The position numbers and the translations under genes were made by a program. A DNA stretch of 64,000 nt from Dermacentor variabilis. Lineage: Eukaryota > Arthropoda > Arachnida > Ixodida > Ixodidae. Shown here in pieces: positions 11,131 to 21,709 of the stretch. Numbering within the stretch: the stretch's first letter is position 1; every line of letters begins with the position of its first letter. The DNA lies in NCBI RefSeq assembly GCF_050947875.1, contig NC_134570.1, forward strand, positions 202,009,750 through 202,073,749. The letters run 5' to 3'. The notes under the pieces are model-generated. The model made no database searches. It was not told the DNA's origin and saw only the letters and a list, made by a program, of their open reading frames with translations.

Positions 11131-14100
11131 TAAACAGGTTTATTAATTTCCTTTTACTTATAGGTGATGCCTCACATTAGTTTTTTCCTTGGACCAAAGT
11201 GACTGCAAGGTTTTTCCGCCTGCAAATACTTGCATAGTTTTCAAAGATAATTCCCTCCCTGCTTTGTCTGCTTGATTTGAATGTAAGTTACATTACACAG
11301 AATGTATACCCCCTGCAATGCCAGGACAGGCGAAGCAGGTACTAAATGAATAACCACAAAAAGATTTTCGAGCGAGCAAAAATGGCATGTGCAATAAAGA
11401 TATGCGTAGATGTCCCGTTGGTGTTGCTGTCAAACAAGAAATTGTGATATCGAGAGACTGAGCAAAATAACTAAATGTGTGCTTGCCAAACTATAGCTGT
11501 CATTTGCACCTTGATTGTGACTTAGCTTCCAAAAGAAGTTTTCTTTGTTTTGTCTTGTTCTTTTTCTGTTAAAATGAACTTTTTTCTTTGTTTACTTTTG
11601 TTTGGGTTTTTGTAGCTGTATCATGTGCACATGTGACCAATAATGCCGTCTGGAAGTAAGTGGTGGCTGGCATTTCTCACTGCCTGTCGTTTGTTCAATG
11701 TGTGTACTAAAGTCAATAGAGCACCAACCAGTATAAACCAGTGTGTTGAAATTGTTTTCTTGTTTTAGTATGAATGATCTGACTGGTTATGTGCCCAAAT
11801 AAACAATTAGATTATGAAAACAAAGTTCATCAGAACATGTCATTCGTTTTACTTATAATTACCCTATTTCAACTGCAGAACCCACATGTTCAGGCATGTA
11901 GATTTAAGTAGAACAAGTCATTTTGCGATTCTTAGTTCTGAACAGGTAAGAGCAGTGCTAAGGACACAAAGTGAGTCCACACAGATAAATGGCATGGTGC
12001 ACTGTGCACTGACTGATAATTGATATGTTTTTGCAACAGACAAGCAAATAAATATCCAGTAACGCCTTGTCAAAGGCACGAAAGCACATAAAGAGGCATG
12101 GGGGGGTCACATACAAATGTGCCATGGTTGTAGGTTTGTTAACAAGCATGCCACTTTCCTGTAACTTCAAAAAACAGGTGCTGTACTGACGCATTCGTCT
12201 TTTTTTGCTGTTGTTATTTTGTGGGATTTGGTTAGTTTCTGGGTTAATGGTTACTGCTTTCGCTAACATGTTGCACTTGTGAAATTCGGGCCGTCATCTG
12301 CACTGTTTACAGTGTATGTACCCTAATGGTCACATTATAGTGGTGCTTAATCGTGAAGGCTCATTCAAATATAGACTTGTCTGTTCTACATATGCTTTTC
12401 TTCATGCCAAAGGAATAAGATATACTATGTTTGTGTCAGAAGGAAAGAAACTGAGACTGGTGTCTATTATTGCACATAAATCTACGCTTAGTTGCGTTAA
12501 CATTTTCGCATAATTTCAACAACTTATTTGGGGCATTTCTGTAATATTCACTCTGGCTTATCCACTTAGGTGTAAGGAATAAAGGCAAAAAAGCAAAGCA
12601 TTGCAGTGGATCTAACTTAATGCTCTTGATTCTTGTTACCTTCTTGGCAGCTTTCTTTTTGGAAAAGCATATGTACAAAAGCATGTTTGGACCAAATAGG
12701 CTGCTGTTTGCGAGGCTTTGCAAGCACCACTATAACATGACAAAAGCAGTGTGTGGCATTGGTTGTGCAAATTCTGGTGTAATGACACCACAAAAAGTAA
12801 ACGAAGAAAGATATGTACGCAAATGACACAAGCACCGGATCTCACTTCAAGCTTTGAAATAAGGAAGCAGGCAATATTTAATAAAAGGTGGAGACATGAT
12901 GTGATAATACCTGTTAAAAGAAATTCTTTATGCAGTGCAACTAATGGATCAGTGATACATTTGTCCTTCTTTTTAAATGTTGCAAGCCACAATTACCTTT
13001 CATGTTGTCAGGTTGTAATACCTGGCTACAACGCAAGTTTTGTGGAACACAGGACTGCAGTCACATTCTTTGCAGTATCTAACATTGTGTGAGGGAGGAT
13101 TGTTTCACACAGATGACTCATACTCCCTCAATCTCCCTCATTTCGCATTAATAGAGCATCCCATCTGTCCGATGTAGGCATGGCCTTATGATGGCAGCAG
13201 ACTACACAACGCTTCCGGCCTAGCTCACTAGATGCATATTGTGCTTCAAGCCACAGCCAACCTTTTCCCTTTTTTGGCTTCTGCCTTTTGTTACAGCTCA
13301 AAACTCTCCTAGCAAGGGCCTGAGAAAACAATGATTTGTGCAACTAAATTAGGCATGAATATGGAATATATTAATGAGATGATGAAGTAAAAAAGTGGTT
13401 GCAGTTGTTTTGTATGCATTTGTAATTTTCATGGGTAATTGTGTAGGTGGTTCCTACGGGCAAATTTTTTTTTCTGTATGAAACGTGGAGAGATTTGCTC
13501 TGATGAGAAAAAAAGACTGAAGCCAGGAAAACAAATCAATTTGTTTGTTGCGTGCAGCACAATTTGCAGGCGGTGCACTGTGCAACGGAGGTTATGTACA
13601 GTCTGCCATTCCCATCCAGTCATGCTTGCATTGCATAGACACACATTATAATAATTTGAGATTGAGGCTAATGAAGTTTGTGTGCAACAACTCTCATCCG
13701 TCCATTGTGATGCACTGCAAAATAGATTGGTTAGTTCCTGTGTTCTTCAAAACTCGTAGCCAGAAATTATGAGCAGACGTACATAAGATAATTAAGCTTT
13801 GGAAGATTAGCACGAATAGGACAAATGCATCAGTCATTCTCAGTTACATTGCACGAAGAATTTGTTTTTGAAATAATGACGTCACTTCATGTCACTACGT
13901 GTTGTATGTGATGTCTGTTTTGTTATTAAAGCCAGAGTTGAGGATAGGCCCTTATGCCCTGCATGTCTTTGTCTTCGTTTGCTTCTGTGGTGCATTTACA
14001 CCAGAATAAATCCATGACAGGAGCTGCCAGTCCATGCAGTTATACTACATTGGGCTCAGTACGGCTGGCGGCCTCAATGTGACGACTTCGAAGTAGCAGT

Positions 14101-14754
14101 AAGTACTTCAGAAGGGCAGAATTTTGTGTCAGTTGGGGGTGCATATTACAGTATGGTGAAGCAATAGATGGAACAGTGTGAGGCGAGACAGGTGGGAAAG
14201 TGCTACAGACAACTGTGAAAGTTTACTGGAAAGTTTCACTGCAGCAGGACAATGCGTGCATTATCCTGGTGCAGCAAAATTTGCCAATTTTCATAGTTGT
14301 CAGTAACACTTGCCCATCTACATTACACTTCACCGTACCCTAATAGCAGTAACAACAGCAATCAACTGACCCGAGCAATAATCAAAGCCCACAGAATTGC
14401 CAAATTGTAAGAGAAATGTTTCTGTGTAACACGTTTTGCTAACTGACAAGTAAATCTGCAAACCAATGATCAGCTGTATTTTTCATGCACATACATTATT
14501 TTGTAGAACTGCTTCCTGCTTTGGTTTCTTTATGGCTTTTAGGAAGCATTTTAAGGTACGTAACTCTTTCTCTGTTCTAAAATTAAATCTTTTGTCTGCC
14601 AGCACTATGTGTCATTACTGTATAAGCCCTTACTTTGCCAGTGTCCTTCGCACTGTTCGCATGTACTACAAACAACTCATCATAAATCTCACTGTCATTA
14701 ATGAGCTTTTGTATGCACTACGACTTGAGTACACACACTTTGTATGCAATTCAT

Positions 14755-15100
14755 AGTCATCCTCAAAGATCAAGTTGCTCATACGACTACAGTGCGTACA
14801 CATCACACGCCACCTCACACACGTCATACATAATCTCGTCAGGTCTACGCAACTCATCGCACACATGTCATACAAGCTCTACGCATTCTTATCGCACATC
14901 GCATAAATCTCATGCACTTCGTAAAAGTCTGCGTAGCACATCATACAGATCTCGCTCGTTTTCTATGAGAGTTCGTTCAATACGCATTTCATATCGTTCA
15001 TTTCTCGTCAAATCTGTGCGACATGCATACATATCGTTCAATTTCTCGTCAAATCTGTACGACATGCATACATCTCGTTCAATTTCTCATACAAATTTTT
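14755..15100 (+). repeat. Degenerate CATAC/CATCGC-rich tract with 40-41-bp tandem copies
   Basis: The tract is built of short recurring words (CATAC, TCGCAC, CTCGT). Its end (14991-15089) contains two nearly identical 40-41-bp copies and a third partial copy, each starting at ATMTCGTTCA. The frame through it encodes a Ser/His/Arg/Tyr-rich peptide resembling an SR domain, which is a by-product of the repeat rather than evidence of a gene. Confidence 0.6.
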
Positions 15101-15109
15101 CAATAGGGC

Positions 15110-15240
15110 AGAAAGGGATGCCTGTTGGCCTTGAGGGCCACCACTGCAGGGATCAGCTGCTATCGCTATGACATAGAATGTGACATCAGATAATTATAGT
15201 TCACACCTTTGCTGCAGCTCGCTGGCTGGGTAATTGAAGC
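15110..15240 (+). repeat. 131-bp dispersed repeat, copy 2
   Basis: Same sequence and orientation as 8473-8603. It directly follows the degenerate tandem tract. Identity appears complete, so one copy is recent relative to other repeats in this part of the window. Confidence 0.85.
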
Positions 15241-16537
15241 TAAATATGAATAACCAGATAACCATTTTTTAATTTTCAGGTTATGAAGAGAATACTCTTA
15301 ATATGTACTTCATGAGAAAAATTTTCTCAATTTTAGGAAGAAGTCCGGCTGGCCCCAAGCCTGGTGTGAAATGAAGAAGTGGCACTCCACATCAATTCAT
15401 GTTTACTTGTCGCCATAGCCAGTCTGTTAGCTTAATTTTTGGTTCTTCCTATTGAATTCCCAAAAAAAGGTACCAACTCTCATTCATTGAAAAGAAGTTT
15501 TTGCACTTGGGGACGCAGCCATGCACAAAGCCTTTGAGCTCATTAATATCTTTATTTTTGAAAGAAAGTGCAACACCTGCGTGGAGCAATAGGTTGAATA
15601 AGGCGAGGGTAAATGAAAACAATGGCGACATTAATCATCAACAGTTGTCCAACAAAGGAAGTCTCATGCTGGAGCCAACATCTTTGCAAGGGAACCAAAT
15701 GGCTCCAGCCTGAGACATTCGTTGTTCAACCTGGCAAGTCTCCTTGTCGAAATATTTCCTCTAGCCTGAGACCTATATCCGTTCCACCACCCTCGACCAA
15801 CAATACACCTATACATTTGGCAACCCATGGCAAGGTAACAAATTCACATTCAAAGAGAAGGTAGTGTGCACCCTGGAAAGTAGCATGAACAGTATTTTAT
15901 TTACTTAATGGAATGCAGGTTTGCTATCCAATTACTTTATTTTGATCCACATTTTATAATTGGACAGCATGGATCCTCAGGAAGACTAATAATTCGAAGC
16001 TCACACAATTTTGCTCCTTTATGTCCGTTAATCCGTCCTGGTTGCTACACTATCAGCCCTGTCTGAAATTGCATTGCAGTATTTTGAGTATGCATCCCAC
16101 TTAAAGAATAGTTATGCTTCTACCTCAGAATGTCTGCTACTGCGTTGCAGCATCAATTTTATGTCTAGGTGGTGACTGTGATGCCATGTGCTTTTTAAAT
16201 AAGGCCAATATGCTATTTGAAGTGCAATTAAATGCAATCTCAAATGACCTCAGCTCGGGGGATGACACAATTGGAGGCCAATGTATAAGGAGGATTTCAT
16301 TTCTGAAAGCAAGGCACTTAAACGTGAGAAAGCGTGACTAATTTCGTCTAAAGATGCTGCTATTAGATATGATCAGGGAAGGTACTTGTTTGTGGCTGCA
16401 TTTGCAACATGTTACATTGCTGGCTTTATATATTGCACTGGGTACAGTGAAATGTTGCTGCTTGCACAATATTCAACTAAACATAGTAGCCATGCCAAAG
16501 TGTCCATGCAGAACACAACTCATCCACTATTATTGTT

Positions 16538-16703
16538 TACTGTGGAATCTTGATAAACGAAAATCGCTTAAGCGAAACTGCCGCTTAAACAGGACACCAT
16601 CCTGGTATTGGCTCTCTGGAACGTCTCTCAGAAATAGAACACCTGGTAAATGGAACCAATTTCCCTGGCCCCTTGAGGCTCCATTTAAAGAGCGCCCACT
16701 GTA
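16538..16703. mobile_element. Tigger/pogo-like MITE
   Basis: The left end reads TA/CTGTGGAATCTTGATAAACG and the right end GAGCGCCCACTG/TA, giving imperfect terminal repeats close to the CAGTGG ends of pogo-type elements, flanked by TA on both sides. The left interior (GATAAACGAAAATCGCTTAA) is the typical composition of Tigger termini. At about 162 bp it is non-coding and non-autonomous. Confidence 0.45.
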
Positions 16704-16757
16704 AAAATACAGGGGGGATCCTGTTTCAAAGTTTCGCAAATCTAGTCGCAAACAAAA

Positions 16758-16912
16758 CCGTATTTCAGTATGAGCGAAATGCAAAAGTACCCGTGTACAT
16801 AGGCTTACGTGCATGTTAAAGAACCTCAGGTTGTCCAAATTAATCTGGGGTTACTCGCTACGGCATGTCTCATAATCAGAAGGTGGGTTCTGGTTCATAA
16901 AATACGATAATA
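16758..16912 (+). mobile_element. Ruka-like SINE, decayed, head missing
   Basis: The fragment aligns by eye with the body of the complete SINE at 53746-53989: GCGAAATGCAAAAGTACCCG, then CGTGCATGTTAAAGAACCTC, then CTACGGCATGTCTCATAATC. The tRNA-derived head is absent and many substitutions are present, so this copy is much older than the other. Confidence 0.65.
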
Positions 16913-17100
16913 TTTAATAGCTTGCTCTGAAATACAGCCCAATAACTACACTAAATTATGTAGCTTGTTTGTGTGATGAGTCCCAATTTCTTAATTTAGT
17001 ACTTTGACATTTATCATATTTGTGTGCTAGTCCATGCAATATGCCGCTGATCGGCCTCATTATACAAGCAACTGTTAATTTGGAATGGCTTATTCAAGCA

Positions 17101-17503
17101 ACTTAAACTTACTGCACAAACACCTAAGATGGACCACAAAAGGAAGATACGACACACACTGGCGCTAACTTCTTTATTTCTTCGTCGTCGATGCAATATA
17201 AACCCTAGGCCACACAACTGCACAGGCGCCCAGATTACATTACAGAGATCTACCAAATTATCACATATGCAAACGTAGCAAGTCAAATTCAGATGGGTGC
17301 AGGGACAAAGATATGTCATTGATGCAATTATCACCTTGACTTTTTATGTGGTAGGCTTATAAGGCAAGCCGCACATGCTCATTCTTGCTTTTGCCAAGAA
17401 TCGATGTGCCATCAAGTCGTGTCCCACAACTGTTGCAAGGGTTTATATGCACAACAAGGTGCACTCCTCTATCTACATTTTTGTTTACTTTTGCGCATGT
17501 TCC
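17101..17503 (-). repeat. Left arm of a ~400-bp inverted repeat (possible Penelope-type 3' region)
   Basis: Reverse complement of 17764-18176 with scattered mismatches; 260 bp of unrelated sequence lies between the arms. The arm contains CACACACTGGCGCTAACTTC and a TATAAACCCTAGG stretch. I associate these with 3' regions of tick Penelope-like elements, which are often found with an inverted partner, but no RT or GIY-YIG remnant is present. An alternative is a foldback DNA element. Confidence 0.6.
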
Positions 17504-17763
17504 CCGAGTCGCTCATTGACGCAATGCCCTATCTAGCCAAGCTATGTCTTACCACATGAGAGTGGAATGGTATAAACCACGCCGACAGCGCGCGACACGT
17601 ATAAAGCAACATGCCGAATTTGGCATCCTCCTCTGCTCTCTCCGCAGATGTGGAAGCATAGCTTTAAAAGCTTGTTCGGCGCAGAAAATGCCAAAGGAAC
17701 ACTCTGCCTGCAAGCAACTTTCTTGAGTTGATAGATGACCTTATGTGTTTAAGGGACCATGCA

Positions 17764-18176
17764 GGGAACATGCGCAAAAAGTAAACAAAAATGTAGATAG
17801 AGGAGTGCACCTTGTTGTGCATATAAACCCTTGCAACAGTTGTGGGACACGACTTGATGGCACATCGATTCTTGGCAAAAGCAAGAATGAGCATGTGCGG
17901 CTTGCCTTATAAGCCTACCACATAAAAAGTCAAGGTGATAATTGCATCAATGACATATCTTTGTCCCTGCACCCATCTGAATTTGACTTGCTACGTTTGC
18001 ATATGTGATAATTTGGTAGATCTCTGTAATGTAATCTGGGCGCCTGTGCAGTTGTGTGACCTAGGGTTTATATATGCATCGACGATGAAGAAATAAAGAA
18101 GCCAGTTAGCGCCAGTGTGTGTCGTATCTCTGCCTTTTGTGGTCTGTCTTAAGTGTTTGCGCTGTAAATTTAAGTT
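17764..18176 (+). repeat. Right arm of the ~400-bp inverted repeat
   Basis: Pairs with 17101-17503. It includes ATGAAGAAATAAAG before the GCGCCAGTGTGTGTCG motif, so a polyadenylation-like AATAAA is read on the plus strand. The sequence after the arm (18177-18230) continues with TTATGTACCAACTAGGC. No target duplication was identified. Confidence 0.6.
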
Positions 18177-18785
18177 CAGAATTATGTACCAACTAGGCTC
18201 AAATGAAGTTTTACGGTTAGTCAAGCAAGCTCAATATGTAGTCTGTGCAAAAGTGTGGAGTGTCAGTACAAAGTAACAATTCAAACACATGGCTCTGTAG
18301 TAACAGTTCAGTATGAAACGAGGTAAGATTTCTTAGCATTTCTTTCATTTACTGATTTCATTGTGTTAGGACTTGTAGAATACTAGTAACTGGGATGCTT
18401 ACAATGTACATTGTTCTTTTTTAAAATCCAGAAAATTGTTTTACTGGGGCAGAAATGTGCTTTCTTTAGGGCCCGGAAGTAAACATATTATGTTTCTTAC
18501 ATTTGATGTCTAATAAATTTTCTTCACTGTCAGTGTGTGTCTCGTGCATTTTTCCTTTCAGCAAGTAGCAACTGCTCTCGAAGGCGTTTGCTGGCCTCGG
18601 AGGCACTGCCGATAAGCTAGGACGACTGTATAAAAGCTTTGCAAAGAGGGGCTCTGATCAGCGAAAGGAAAGAAATGAAGACGTGCGGTGACGGGTTCAT
18701 TCGCCATTGACCATGTGTGCGCGTGACTTGGTCGATTCAGCTGTGGCCCTGTGCCGTCGATTGGACCACGTGTGGCGAGCCCGCG
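18177..18785. other. Non-coding, no gene seen
   Basis: AT-rich sequence. An acceptor-like TTTTTCCTTTCAG occurs at about 18548-18560 and is followed by 17 open codons and a stop. I found no donor or frame evidence tying it to the candidate exons at 4560-7255. Confidence 0.3.
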
Positions 18786-19015
18786 GCGAAATGCTTCGTG
18801 GCGGTACGCCGCGCCTATGCAGCAGCAGACGGAATACCGCAGGCCAAAGTGTCGGACGCCGGCGTTCGCTCCGAGCAGGTGTGACGCCTGCTCGGGTGGC
18901 AGCTCACGGACGGCTGAGTTCCCTTGAGCCTTGATCGCCGGCGTTCGACATTTCGGCCTGCGGTGTTCCGTCTGGTGCTGCGTAGGCGCGCGACCCGCGC
19001 CACCAAGCATTTCGC
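18786..19015. repeat. GC-rich foldback, ~80-bp arms
   Basis: 18786-18865 (starting GCGAAATGCTTCGTGGCGG) is the imperfect reverse complement of about 18932-19015. The ~66-bp loop contains its own short palindrome (CGAGCAGG...CCTGCTCG). GC content is far above the flanks. It is probably a foldback/MITE-like insertion. Open frames on both strands are a consequence of composition. Confidence 0.65.
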
Positions 19016-20065
19016 TACGTGCTTGCCGCACCTAAACTAAAATGCCTTTAATTCTTTCACAAAACTCCCATTGTACCTCCCAGTCAAATGGGGGTGAAGT
19101 GAGCGTATTACGGTACCCCCGTTGTGTGCCCAAATAATGCCCATCAACGGGAGTTTTATCGTACGCCCTTTCAATGGGAGCAAAAAGATGTACAAAAGGG
19201 CATGCGCTAGAGGACAAGCAAAAAATGCCCATCTGGGTGTTTTTTTGTTTACACTGTATACCGGCGCTGCAGTCGCGTCTTTCGTCGTGCGCCGCGCGTC
19301 GTCTGCTCCTGCTGCGATGCTTCGTTTGCACCAACTGGCCAGTAGGCGCTTATCCATCGGTAAATGTAGTTTAGATACGTAGTCTGAGTTTTGCGACAAA
19401 CCTGTCGCACTTAAGTAACGGGGACTTCATGGTGTCTGTGCAGTATCGGCGCTGCAGTGACGTATCTCTCACGCAGCGCGTGTCGTCTACTCTTGTGATG
19501 TGATCTCTGCGGTGGGTCGTTTTCCCCAATGGCCTGCACCGTTCGCTCTTTGACGACTGTGTTTTGGCTACCCGGACAATATTTTATACCAGGGACCCTC
19601 GAATGACATGTCTAGCTAGTCTTTAGAGGCTGCAACTACACCGCAAATGAGCGGTCGTGCACTGCGATTCCGCTTTTCAACCAACTTTTTCCCTGTAAGA
19701 GCGCCACGGTGCTCCCTTCAGCGGGTGCTTTATTTTTTGCTGCTCATTGTTAAGATGTGTCGTAATTAAAGAGGGCGAGTGCCTGTGCAGATGTAGCGAC
19801 ATTAACGCATCACGCCCAGCAGTCGCTTGATCAAGACAACGCTGTGGTGAATTAATCCACCCCCGTCAACGCTTCTTCGCTGAATAAATTTAATTGACAC
19901 ATGTATTTTTTATAGTTGTCGGCGGATATTATGGGACGTGCAAATGCGTTGGAAGTGGTCTGCGAGTAGTGCAAGGACGAAGTTAAATGCTATGAACATA
20001 TTTTGGTCAAAGCTTAATTCATTTTCTTTTCGACGAACAAAACAAACAGCAAACACAGTGAAGCT
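19016..20065. other. Non-coding, weak internal duplication, no gene seen
   Basis: Two diverged copies of a CGGCGCTGCAGT...GCGCGTCGTCT motif block occur at about 19262-19345 and 19446-19550. Overlapping open frames on both strands (19032-19399) show no recognised domain. Part of this may be the 3' non-coding end of the P-like element whose last exon begins at 20072. Confidence 0.35.
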
Positions 20066-20071
20066 TTTTAT

Positions 20072-20924
20072 TTACTTTGTGCGCAAAAAATAATTTTCAG
20101 CAACTTTTGCTCGAAGTAATTTTGCCCTCTTTCTGGCTGCTTGCACCTGCTCCGTCAGCAATGCCTCACTGTTCATTTTTTTGGAAAGGAAGTGCATGCG
20201 CATGACAAGATAAAACTTGATCACATTAGCAGTCACCTCATCATAATGATTATCATATCCTAGTGGCGGCACAAATGCTTTGCCTGGCCCGTCCAGGATG
20301 CTCCAAAATAATTCACTAAAAACTGCATTACTGTCGAGTGTGGGACGAACTATTTCTTCTATGTGTTTGATGATGGTGAACATTCTGAAAGACGGTTCGC
20401 ATAAGCACCTTGGCTTCAATGACCTCGGCTCTGTCAAAACGCTATGCGAGGGTCGTGGGTCACGCGCATTTGAAGGCACAGAAGCGCTTTCCAGTGGTGG
20501 CACAAAGCACTTTACCACACACCTTAGGCAAGACACGGATTTGGTAACTTTCTTCAGTGTATATCCAGCCAGGTAATTTCTTGTGCTCCTGCTTTCTGGT
20601 ATCTCTATTCACCCAAGTCGTCCATGTGGCCTACTGAAAGACTCATCCCACGAAGCTTCTTGTATAGCTTTGCTTCAACTGCACCTTTCAGCTCAGACGC
20701 ACCCTTTGCCTTTTGCCCCAGGCTGTTGGGAAGAGGCACGAGAACACCATTGGGAGCGCCAGAGCAATTTCCTCTGACTGTGTTTTCCACAGGTGTGAAC
20801 AAAGACAACAATCTATAAATCTGGCTCAATCTGGCTGCAAATCGGGCTATGGATGGGTGGGCATCGTCGCCATGAAATGAACTGACAACACCGAAAGATT
20901 TTTGAAATGAATCAACAAAGCATT
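20072..20924 (-). pseudogene. P-like transposase, last exon (C-terminal part)
   Basis: Minus-strand exon starting after an acceptor-like CACTCACAG. It enters at phase 1, which matches the phase-1 end of the upstream exon at 21081-21276. It reads SFGVVSSFHGDDAHPS then QIYRLLSLFTPVENTVRGNC, the conserved GDDxHP...YRLLSLxxPV pattern of P-element-type transposases with a THAP domain. After a stop/frameshift near 20605 the product continues as RNYLAGYTLKKVTKSVSCLRC, a YLAGY...C..C block, and ends at TAA (20072) overlapped by AATAAA. The polyadenylation signal overlapping the stop supports this as the true 3' end. The exon is broken by one frameshift. Confidence 0.6.
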
Positions 20925-21080
20925 CTGTGAGTGATTTTGCCTACGCACTGTTTAATTTAATGGTCCTATAGCGTGCAGTAATAAAAGTAATCACGATAAA
21001 ACAAACTTTGCATTTGCGATTTGTGCATGCATTAAAAATTCAACAGCTCTCCACATTTTGCACAAGCTTTTGCGCATTAC

Positions 21081-21276
21081 CTCTACGGGATCTTGGTTGA
21101 GCTTCACTCACTATGAAGGGGGCACAAGCTTCGTGGAGCTGATCAATTATGTCGACTACCGGCATTAGCGTAACACGCAAAGCTTCGGTTATCTGTCGCG
21201 AAGCAAACATACGCATGTTTCGGTGGTGGTAGTTGTGTTCAGCGATGTTGAGCAGGTTGAAAAAGTTTTTGATTAT
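21081..21276 (-). pseudogene. P-like transposase, internal exon
   Basis: A 196-bp minus-strand exon, open throughout (65 codons plus one base), lies between TTTGCGCAG and CGTAGAG/GTAATG. It reads IIKNFFNLLNIAEHNYHHRN, then RQITEALRVTLMPVVDIIDQ. The ALRVTL...DI block is typical of P-type transposases before the FFGxxR-like block. It enters at phase 0, matching the phase-0 end (PKIE) of the exon at 30836-31009, 9.5 kb upstream on the minus strand. The intervening intron now contains two LINEs. Confidence 0.6.
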
Positions 21277-21379
21277 CTGCGCAAATAAATGAATTTATAG
21301 TGTGCACTAAACTGTAGGGCTTCATTAAAATCTGTATTTCAGGTTGTAATTCATCTGTAATCCATCTGTAATTCTCTGG

Positions 21380-21658
21380 TTGTATGACTATAGGGAAAAA
21401 GCTAAAATTTACAAACAATGCAGAAAGCTGAAGGGCAGCGGCGTCTCCATTTCTGATGATTTTTCAAAAGAAACGCTGGCGAAGCGTAAAATGCTCTGGG
21501 ATTCCGCGGCACAAGAAAGGGAGGACGGGCATCGCGTGCGCTTGAATTACGACAGACTACATGTGGACTCTGACGTGTACCCGTGGGATCAATCAAAGCG
21601 CAGCCGTGTCAAGGTTCCGTATCCTAACAGACGTCCTACTGCTGGTACGGGTGACTGA
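21380..21658 (+). pseudogene. CR1-like LINE, ORF1 C-terminal piece
   Basis: The frame reads REKAKIYKQCRKLKGSGVSI, then SDDFSKETLAKRKMLWDSA and ends TGD-stop. The order (K.CRKLKG.G.SI..DFS...R..LW) matches the C-terminal domain of single-domain ORF1 proteins carried by some CR1/L1-type LINEs. The N-terminal two-thirds is absent, so the LINE copy is 5'-truncated at about 21370. The endonuclease frame begins about 60 bp downstream. Confidence 0.55.
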
Positions 21659-21709
21659 CGGAACAAAAAATGTGATTCGAATGCCTTCCGCTTGATCAAT
21701 TTGAACGCT

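Larger units (their letters stand above)
11131..16537. other. Non-coding, AT-rich, small repeats only
   Basis: No open frame here shows a recognised domain. Recognised structures are the low-complexity tract at 14755-15100 and the dispersed repeat at 15110-15240. The 15501-15864 open frames end near a possible donor (GGCAAG/GTAACA at 15834) but have no matching acceptor or homology. Confidence 0.35.

Noticed and set aside
14701..15171. SR-protein-like gene
   Set aside because: The Ser/His/Arg/Tyr-rich frame is the translation of a degenerate short-word tandem tract and runs into the 131-bp repeat.
17101..18176. Hammerhead ribozyme in the Penelope-like inverted repeat
   Set aside because: I looked for the CTGATGA and GAAA core motifs expected in Penelope hammerheads and did not find them in correct spacing.
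18558..18617. Terminal exon of the candidate gene at 4560-7255
   Set aside because: An acceptor-like site and 17 open codons exist, but there is no homology, and the distance and number of alternative acceptors make the link unsupported.
20280..20818. Plus-strand open frames
   Set aside because: Antisense to the P-like transposase last exon, whose conserved blocks read on the minus strand.
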